Positions 35,571 through 42,500 of a stretch of 42,500 nucleotides of DNA are shown here, in pieces. Numbering within the stretch: position 1 is the stretch's first letter; each line of letters starts with the position of its first letter. The notes beneath the pieces are model-generated. The model ran no database searches and had not been told where the DNA came from. It saw nothing but the letters and a program-made list of their open reading frames with translations. This DNA is from Chondrilla cf. caribensis (Eukaryota > Porifera > Demospongiae > Chondrillida > Chondrillidae), in contig OZ026556.1 in NCBI GenBank assembly GCA_964020155.1, positions 4,555,001 through 4,597,500 of the forward strand. Reading direction: 5' to 3'. The position numbers and the translations under genes are program-made.

Positions 35571-38500
35571 TTAATCTGCAGTTGTTGACTGAATTTGGGA
35601 TTTTGTGGAATGAGCAGATTTTTCACAAGCAATTTCCTTTGAATCGGCTGACACCTCTGGAAGTACTGGTGCTTCATCAGGTGTGCCTTGGTCCGCCTTT
35701 TTAGTGGGTGTGTCTGTCTCTGCCACTTTACTGGGTGTGTCTATGTCTGCCTCTTTACTGGATTTGTCTGTATCTGCCACTGTAGTGAGTGTGTCTGCAT
35801 CTACCTCTTTAGTCGGTGAGTCTGTGTCTGCCTCATTACTGGATGTGTTTGTGTCCACGTCTTTAGTAGGATCGTCTACATCAGCCTCAGTACTGGGTGT
35901 GTCTGTTTCCGCCTCTTTAGTAGGATCGTCTACATCAGCCTCAGTACTGGGTGTGTCTGTTTCCGCCTCTTTAGTACGATCATCTACATCAGCCTCAGTA
36001 TTGGGTGTGTCTGTTTCCGCCTCTTTAGTAGGATCGTCTACATCAGCCTTAGTACTGGGTGTGTCTGTTTCAGCCTCTTTAGTAGGATCGTCTACATCAG
36101 CCTCAGTACTGGGTGTGTCTGTTTCCGCCTCTTTAGTGGGATCGTCTACATCAGCCTCAGTACTGGGTGTGTCTGTTTCCGCCTCTTTAGTAGGATCGTC
36201 TACATCAGCCTCAGTACTGGGTGTGTCTGTTTCCACCTCTTTAGTGGGATTGTCTACATCAACCTCAGTACTGGGTGTGTCTGTTTCCGCCTCTTTAGTA
36301 CGATCATCTACATCAGCCTCAGTATTGGGTGTGTCTGTTTCCGCCTCTTTAGTAGGATCGTCTACATCAGCCTTAGTACTGGGTGTGTCTGTTTCAGCCT
36401 CTTTAGTAGGATCGTCTACATCAGCCTCAGTACTGGGTGTGTCTGTTTCCGCCTCTTTAGTAGGATCATCTACATCAGCCTCAGTACTGGGTGTGTCTGT
36501 TTCCGCCTCTTTAGTGGGATTGTTTACATCAGCCTCAGTACTGGGTGTGTCTGTTTCCACCTCTTTAGTAGGATCGTCTACATCAGCCTCAGTACTGGGT
36601 GTGTCTGTTTCCGCCTCTTTAGTGGGATTGTCTACATCAGCCTCAGTACTGGGTGTGTCTGTTTCCGCTTCTTTAGTGGGATCGTCTACATCAGCCTCAT
36701 TACTGGGTGTGTCTGTTTCCGCCTCTTTAGTAGGTGTTTCTTTCTCATCAATATTGGGACCTGTACAATCATTGGTCTCTCTGATGACACTGTCAACTAC
36801 AGGGTCTTTAGCAGTAGGAGCAGAATACACTCGGGCCTCTTCATATTGTGTTTTGGTAGCAATCTTTTCCATGGGCTTTTCTATAATAACCGTTTCAGTT
36901 GGTGTTTCCATAGTAATCATTTCAGTTGGTGTTTCCATATTAATTGTTTCAGTTGGTGTTTCCATAGTAATTGTTTCATTTGGTGTTTCTATAGTAATCG
37001 TTTTGGTGGGTGCATCAGAGGTGGTATCACTTAGAATGACCTTGTCAGTCTCAATAACACCAATGACAGAAGCTGTCTCCTCAACAAGACCACTTACAGT
37101 AGCTTCTTCAGAGGTATTACCCATCACAGCTACAATAGATGTTGCTTCAACTGCGTCTGCACCAAATGTGTTAGTAGTAACCTGTTCAATGGACGCACTG
37201 TCAACACTGCCAATGGTGTGTGTGTCCCCCGTGACCTCTCCAGTTGGTTCATCTGCTGCAACAGTTTCACTGAGTATGTCAGTTGTAACCCGGTCATTAT
37301 GTGTATCCATGGTAACGTCTTCAGTTGGCATATCTGCAACAACGATAGCAGTGGGTGGTTCCACTGTGGAACCTTCAGCATCCACATGCACATTATCTGG
37401 TACAGATGGTTTCCCTCCAACTGACACTGTACTAGTCTGCACAGATGGCTTACGTCCAACTGACACTGTACTAGTCTGTACAGATTGTTTACGTCCAACT
37501 GACACCAAACTGGACTGTACAGATGGTTTATGTCCAATTGACACTGTACTAGTCTGTACAGATGGCGTACGTGCAACTGACACTGTACTAGTCTGTACAG
37601 ATGGCTTACGTCCAACTGACACTGTACTAGTCTGTACAGATGGCTTACGTCCAACTGACACCGTGCTTGACTGTACAGATGGTTTACGTCCAACTGACAC
37701 CGTACTTGACTGTACAGATGGTTTACGTTCAACTGACACTGTACTAGTCTGTACAGATGGTTTACGTTCAACTGACACCGTGCTTGACTGTACAGATGGT
37801 TTACGTTCAACTGACACTGTACTAGTCTGTACAGATGGCTTACGTCCAACTGACACCGTGCTTGACTGTACAGATGGCTTAGGTCCAACTGACACCGTGC
37901 TGGACTGTACAGATGGCTTAGGTCCAACTGACACTGTACTAGTCTGTACAGATGGTTTACGTCCAACTGACACTGTACTAGTCTGTACAGATGGTTTACG
38001 TCCAATCGACACTGTACTAGTCTGTACAGATTGTTTACGTCCAACTGACACTGTACTAGTCTGTACAGATGGTTTACGTCCAACTGACACTGTACTACAG
38101 GAAATATTGTCAGGAGAAGAGTTATTCTGAGAATAAGAGCTTTGCTCTTTGCCTGAACACACATTAGACAATTCTACAGAATCAATTGTTTTGGACTGAA
38201 TGGCTTCAACTAGTCCGGTTGGACCACCACTCACTGAAGATGGCATTACTGTAGAAGACTTGCTTGTAGTAAGCATCCCCGAGACACTCTGCTTCAGTTC
38301 GGGAGAAAGATTATGGGAAGAAGATGATCTCCTTGAGGAATGACTGGTGGTCGGTCTATAAGCTGGAATGGTACACATGGTGGTGTGTACTGATGAGATA
38401 GAGGGATTGTCTACGCACTCATCAGTGGACAGCTGGTGCAGCTGAGGTGGCACTGCAGATGTCCATCCTTTGTCAGTTTGGAAGGGCAGACCAGGATTTT

Positions 38501-41392
38501 CTACAACTTTGTTGAAAATGGCATCAATCACTTGTTCAGCCATTGTTGAGGAAACAGAGGATACCAGCTCTGGAGGGCCTTCAGGATACTCAGTCTCTAT
38601 CACTCCTTCAAATTCTGAAAAGCAAGACAAATATGTATGTAGATGAGGTGTATAGTTTGTATGCAGGTATCGTGTGCTGCGTCCACCTTGGAGGGGACAT
38701 GCTCACCTCCATAGCCCATCTCTAGGTCATCGTCAGATATGAGGATCCAATCCTCGGCAATACTCTCCAAGGTGGGGTTGACTGGAATACTTCTTCTGAC
38801 ACTCACAGACTGCGAGAGGAAAGGATCTGTTGGATCGACTGATTTGTGACTGGGAGTGGGAGTGAGACAAGAGATGGGAGTGGGAGTGGGAGTGGGACCC
38901 CTGGGTTGGTCTGCTGTTTGACTGACACTGGAACTCAATTTGGACTTGATTCCTTCCAGCACTTCCAAGGCTTCAGGACCCAATGAGGCAACCTTCTCCA
39001 CAACTGCTTCAGATATTTGAGGAGACATCTTGATGGCTGACTCCAAAAGTTCCTGGTTGATAGAATTTTGCACCTCTTCCACAGCTTCTAGGTAGTCTAT
39101 ATCTTCAACAAACACTTCTTCACACTCCTCTTCTACAGGTTGTCTCCCAGGAACTGTGTCTTCACTGCCATCTGGTGTGGTCTGAGAGGCAGTACTGGTG
39201 GTTACGACTGGGCCTGTGTCAACTCCACACTCCTCCTTCACTGCAGTTTGAACTGAAGACGTTCTTTTTGGAATCAGATGAGCTATGTCTTTCAGGAGGT
39301 GGAGCGAAGTGTTTGTTTCTTTGTTGACCATTGATATCTTGGACGGTGGCTGTTCAGCAATGTCAAGGTCAACCTGTCCTGGGAGGCACACAAACTCACA
39401 TACAGACCTTGGACTAGGTTCCACTGGCTTTATTCTCTGGCTGGCTTGAGATCGGATGGCACCTGCTCCATCTGCATTGGAGGTGGGAGGTCTAGGTTGT
39501 TTGCTTGTGGATGTTCCTATCCTATCCCCACTATTGTACTGCGTGGGTTGTGATTTTGGGGAGGTTACACTTGATAAAACAAGAGCCTCTTCGTATTCTC
39601 TTTCGCAGTCCATCCTTTGTTCGTTCACAGCAATCTTGGCCTTGCAGAGAGCAGTCTGTCTCTTCTGTTCGAGTTCAAATATCTTCTGCTTTTCATCTTT
39701 GATTCTGGCTGCTACAATAGCTTTTCTCTCCTCCTCCTACAGTAGGTACCAGTTGTGGGGAGTCAGTACCATACAAACACATAGACCGGGTTATTAAACT
39801 AATGTATGTACATACAGATTGCGTGGTGCACTTATGCAATATGAACATGTGTTGGCAGTCGGATTATACCATGCAAGGAGCACATGGGTGGATATTGAGA
39901 GCGCCAATAAGAGAAGATTAATGAAAACATGTACGTTGTGTTGTGTTGATGATCCTCTAGCCTACAGTGGTGCATTTATGCAGATACATACATGTACATG
40001 TCTGTCATGCACAGTACTTACCTGAACAGCTTTCAGAATTGTCTCTAGAGCAATTCTCCTCTTGATTTCCTGGTGTAACCTCATTTTCTCTTCCTTCAGT
40101 GTATTCTCCTCTTTGACCTTTTTCTGTGCTTGGAGGACTTCCAACTGATGAAGCTTTCTGGAAATGCCAAGCAAATATGATTAAACAAGGCATGAACAAG
40201 TCATTCATTCCAGTGAAGAGAAACTCTAGTTTATCTCAATTCAAACTGACTTTTCAACTCTTGACTGTCTCTTCTGTTCATATTGCAGTCTGATGTTCAG
40301 CGATTCCTCCTCCTGCCTCAGCATTTGTTCATGGTAGGCACGTTTCAGCTGTTCGTTTTCTTCCTCGATGGCCTGTAAGACCCTCATCCTCACTCCAAGT
40401 GTGCTTGGATCCAGGACTGCTTCCGACTGTGTCCCACAAGTGGAGCTCATCCCGGAGTTACCCTCACAACTGCTTTCAGAGTCAAAAGGAAGTGAACTTT
40501 CAGCAGCGAATTGCTACATGCAGAGTGGATGAAGACAGGTTACAACAGTTCATACAAGGTACATGTGAGAACATATACACATATGTGGGTGGGTAGGTTG
40601 TACAGTGCACAAGTAGTACTCTCTTTTGAAACAAATAATCACAAATTCACATGTATGATGAGGAAAAGGTCCATCAAAGCCACTTGTAGCAGATATTGCT
40701 TATCAATGGTAACATTCACATAAACAAGCCTGTGGTCAACTGTAGGTCATCATTGTGTGTTGTTACGTATACACACAAAACTGGAGGTGAACAAACATGC
40801 AAGCAGAATGCGTATGAACCTTGAAAGTGGTATCTTCGTCCACACTCTTCTCTTTGAATTCACAGCTCAAGCTTGTATCGTTGGGTGTCATTTCCTGCAC
40901 AGAGCATCCTTCCTGTGCTCTGAGCAACATTAGCTTCCTCTGAGTTTCCTGGATGGAGTTCGCTTGCTTTTCAAGCAGCAGACTATCTGCAGAGATTTCA
41001 ATGTTCGTCTTTGCAGCTAAGTTGTGGAGTCTCTCCAGCCGCTCTCTCTCCTTCTGCTCCAACTTTCTGAGAATGAGCTCTCGCTCGGCCAAGAGATGAT
41101 GCACCTTGGTAGCTAAGCGTTCTTCTTCTTTCGTCTGGAGTACTGTACCGTCTTCAGCAACAAGTCCAACTTTCTGAAGGAACTCCCTCACGTTGGAGCG
41201 CTTGAAATATCCTTTGAGATGTTTGTCGTGAAGACTATTGTAAGGGGAAGACGGAGTGCTGGGGAAGTCGTTTGTGGTTCTCTGCAAACTTTGCAAACAT
41301 TGCCTCTGGGGCCACTGTTCATTTCCGCTACCAGCTGTAGAGGCGGTATCTACAAGGTCTTTTGGCAGCTTAACCGGGTGTCCTTGTTCCAT
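35571..41392 (-). CDS. Large coiled-coil protein with two tandem-repeat arrays, unknown family
   Basis: Minus-strand exons 41392-40820, 40513-40251, 40157-40022, 39736-38707 and 38614-35571 total 5046 nt (1681 aa plus stop), all GT-AG and in phase. Residues ~90-180 and ~215-380 are highly charged, heptad-like helices (LLAERELILRKLEQKERERL, EENEQLKRAYHEQMLRQEEE, KLHQLEVLQAQKKVKEENTL), predicting coiled coils. The middle (~380-840) is Ser/Thr/Pro-rich with acidic patches (EEECEEVFVEDIDYLEAVEE). Residues ~841-1074 are 18 copies of a 13-residue repeat, STVSVGRKPSVQT. A TPTETI-type repeat follows, then residues ~1293-1650 comprise about 20 copies of an 18-residue acidic repeat, TKEAETDTPSTEADVDDP. 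I do not recognise the family. Coiled coils and the head-to-head CEP112-like gene suggest a cytoskeletal or centrosomal role, which is inference. Confidence 0.75.
35868..36731. repeat. 54-bp coding tandem repeat, 16 regular copies
   Basis: Each 54-bp unit encodes TKEAETDTPSTEADVDDP on the minus strand. Sixteen units are in perfect register and about four more degenerate ones continue to ~35690. Units 5-8 and 11-14 carry the same series of variants (E, E, K and N/R types), a 324-bp higher-order duplication. All changes keep the frame. Confidence 0.95.
37395..38096. repeat. 39-bp coding tandem repeat, 18 copies
   Basis: Each 39-bp unit encodes STVSVGRKPSVQT on the minus strand. Variable residues cluster at G/E/A, R/P/H/G and T/S, while SVxxKxSVQ is nearly fixed. 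All copies are in frame. Confidence 0.95.
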
Positions 41393-41687
41393 GTTACTTC
41401 AGGATACTCAGTCTTTGTTGTGCTGATATGAGCGCGTTTTTGCGGTTGAGCTCACAGAGAGAAGCTGCTAACAAGAGCTAGACTGGTGTTCTCTTGAGGA
41501 CCGGCAGTGTCTCAGTGAATCCATGGTAATCGACACTTGGGGTGAACACGTCCAATGAGGTGCAAGAATTCGAACTCAAAAGAGGGAAAATAAGTGGTTG
41601 CTTCTCTTTCCCGCCCTACTTGTGAAACACGGTCCCATTTTCTGGAACAGCAGAGCGCTAGCAGAGTCTTTGCGTCTGGTCATCAAA
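41393..41687. promoter_or_regulatory. Candidate bidirectional promoter between coiled-coil and CEP112-like genes
   Basis: The 295 bp between the divergent start codons must contain both promoters. It includes a CCAAT box (41552-41556, plus strand) and CCATGGTAAT at ~41521-41530, which resembles half of an RFX X-box; the match is weak. No TATA box was seen. Confidence 0.4.
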
Positions 41688-42500
41688 ATGTCCTCTGGTG
41701 GATACGAGGACGACGCCTTCAAAAAGCTTTTGTCGGATCTCAAGCCGTATGCCAAACTGCTGCCGAAGGATTCCGGTAGGTGATGTAAACAGCTGCAGGG
41801 GTAGCTATTGGTAGTGGGGCTCAGAGTAATAGCTCAATATCAAGTAAATCGAAAGCCTTAGCCTTAGCTTGTTCAATGTCTGTCTTTATTCGCAACCAGA
41901 TATTCGTCATAGAGTTACTCTTTGGGTGAAGAAACTATTGTGTACTTCTGAACAAAAGTGAGTACCTTTTTAAGGATATGTGTACGTGTGTGTAGGACAA
42001 TTCAGCCCGTTTTTGAAAGTAAGCCATCTGCCCGCCATTTTGTAGAGAGCTCAGAAACGCATACTGCAAACTGCTTCTGCAAATGCTGAAAGAAGGGAAC
42101 GTAGCTGGTGTTTTCAAGGAGATCCCGCCTATTGGACCCCTGAAACCCTTACCTTCGAACATTAGTAACAACAAGTCATTGCAGAGTCCCAAAAAATCTC
42201 GTCTATTGCAACCTGGTTGGGCTAGAAGGTCCCATCCGTTCAGACTGCAGAGTCCTGAATATGATAGGAAGTCTGGAGATGACTTTGAGGACATACATGA
42301 TGAGGAGTTATATGAAGGAGACATGCATTCATCACCTTCACTGAGTCTGGAGGACCTTGTTGGTGTATCTGATCCATACACTGGTTATTCGCATGTTAGA
42401 GGAATGGACTCAGGCAAGATGGCTGGAAACAGAAAAATCACCTTTGATCTGGACTCTTCACTGGAAGACCTGCAAGACCCTAAACATGGTACTGTATACA
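41688..42500 (+). CDS. CEP112: CEP112-like (DUF4485) centrosomal protein, 5' exons
   Basis: Exons 41688-41775, 41900-41957 and 42046 onward, with phase-1 and phase-2 junctions; the gene continues past the window. The start AAAATGTCC gives MSSGGYEDDAFKKLLSDLKP. The first ~85 residues resemble the N-terminal DUF4485 domain of CEP112/CCDC46: LKPYAKLLPKDSDIRHRVTL, then LWVKKL, NAYCKLLLQMLKEG and PPIGPLKPLP. Known members are long coiled-coil proteins of the centrosome/ciliary base. The following ~100 residues are polar and acidic (DDFEDIHDEELYEGD) and less conserved. A possible donor (GGTACTG) lies at ~42489, so the third exon may end just before the window edge. Assignment rests on the N-terminal domain only. 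Confidence 0.6.

Noticed and set aside
35683..38130. 815-aa plus-strand open frame (Ser/Val-rich, then CTDGLRPTDTV repeats)
   Set aside because: It is the exact antisense of the two in-frame coding arrays of the minus-strand coiled-coil gene. It stays open only because the 54- and 39-bp units lack stops in that frame.
37130..38164. 344-aa minus-strand frame over the 39-bp array
   Set aside because: An alternative frame of the same repeat (39 is divisible by 3, so any stop-free frame persists). The STVSVGRKPSVQT frame is the one joined in phase to conserved-looking coiled-coil exons.
41935..42381. 148-aa minus-strand frame
   Set aside because: Antisense of the third CEP112-like exon, which has family similarity and matching splice phases on the plus strand.

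Overview
This is eukaryotic nuclear DNA, almost certainly from an invertebrate metazoan. Genes are split by GT-AG introns, introns hold long (TG)n tracts, minisatellites and small inverted-repeat transposons, and the gene set is animal-like (homeobox gene, CEP112-like centrosomal gene, ANKRD40, RSL1D1, RNASEH2A, RCHY1-like). The short intergenic spacers (about 160-300 bp between several genes) would suit a compact genome such as a sponge, but the sequence alone does not fix the phylum.

Layout: (1) 236-823 (+), last exon of an RCHY1/Pirh2-like ubiquitin ligase with a long acidic tail ending in a CaaX-like CSIM. (2) 1944-14286 (+), RSL1D1-type nucleolar ribosomal-L1-domain protein, six exons, 319 aa, with two very large introns full of minisatellites and MITEs. 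(3) 19725-15388 (-), a divergent homeobox gene whose best splice model (three exons, all phases compatible, 503 aa) ends in a domain closely resembling the ANKRD40 C-terminal domain. (4) 19920-25056 (+), ANKRD40 itself (three exons, 233 aa), head-to-head with the homeobox gene across a 194-bp spacer with a CRE. (5) 25218-34571 (+), RNASEH2A, the catalytic subunit of RNase H2 (six exons, 307 aa, catalytic acidic residues intact), starting 161 bp after ANKRD40. (6) 34775-35032 (+), a small intronless two-segment membrane protein of unknown function. (7) 41392-35571 (-), an unrecognised 1681-aa coiled-coil protein (five exons) with two large in-frame tandem repeat arrays. (8) 41688 to the window end (+), the 5' part of a CEP112-like gene, head-to-head with gene 7.

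The genes are mostly housekeeping or structural and do not form one pathway. Two divergent pairs look potentially co-regulated: homeobox/ANKRD40, which share a domain, and coiled-coil/CEP112-like, which may both act at the centrosome or cilium. The strongest leads are the homeodomain-ANKRD40C fusion next to ANKRD40, the predicted prenylated RCHY1-like ligase, the repeat-rich coiled-coil protein, and a family of TA-flanked foldback elements linked to a 17-bp minisatellite. All exon joins were derived by reading splice signals, phases and family similarity by eye; none was tested with transcripts.
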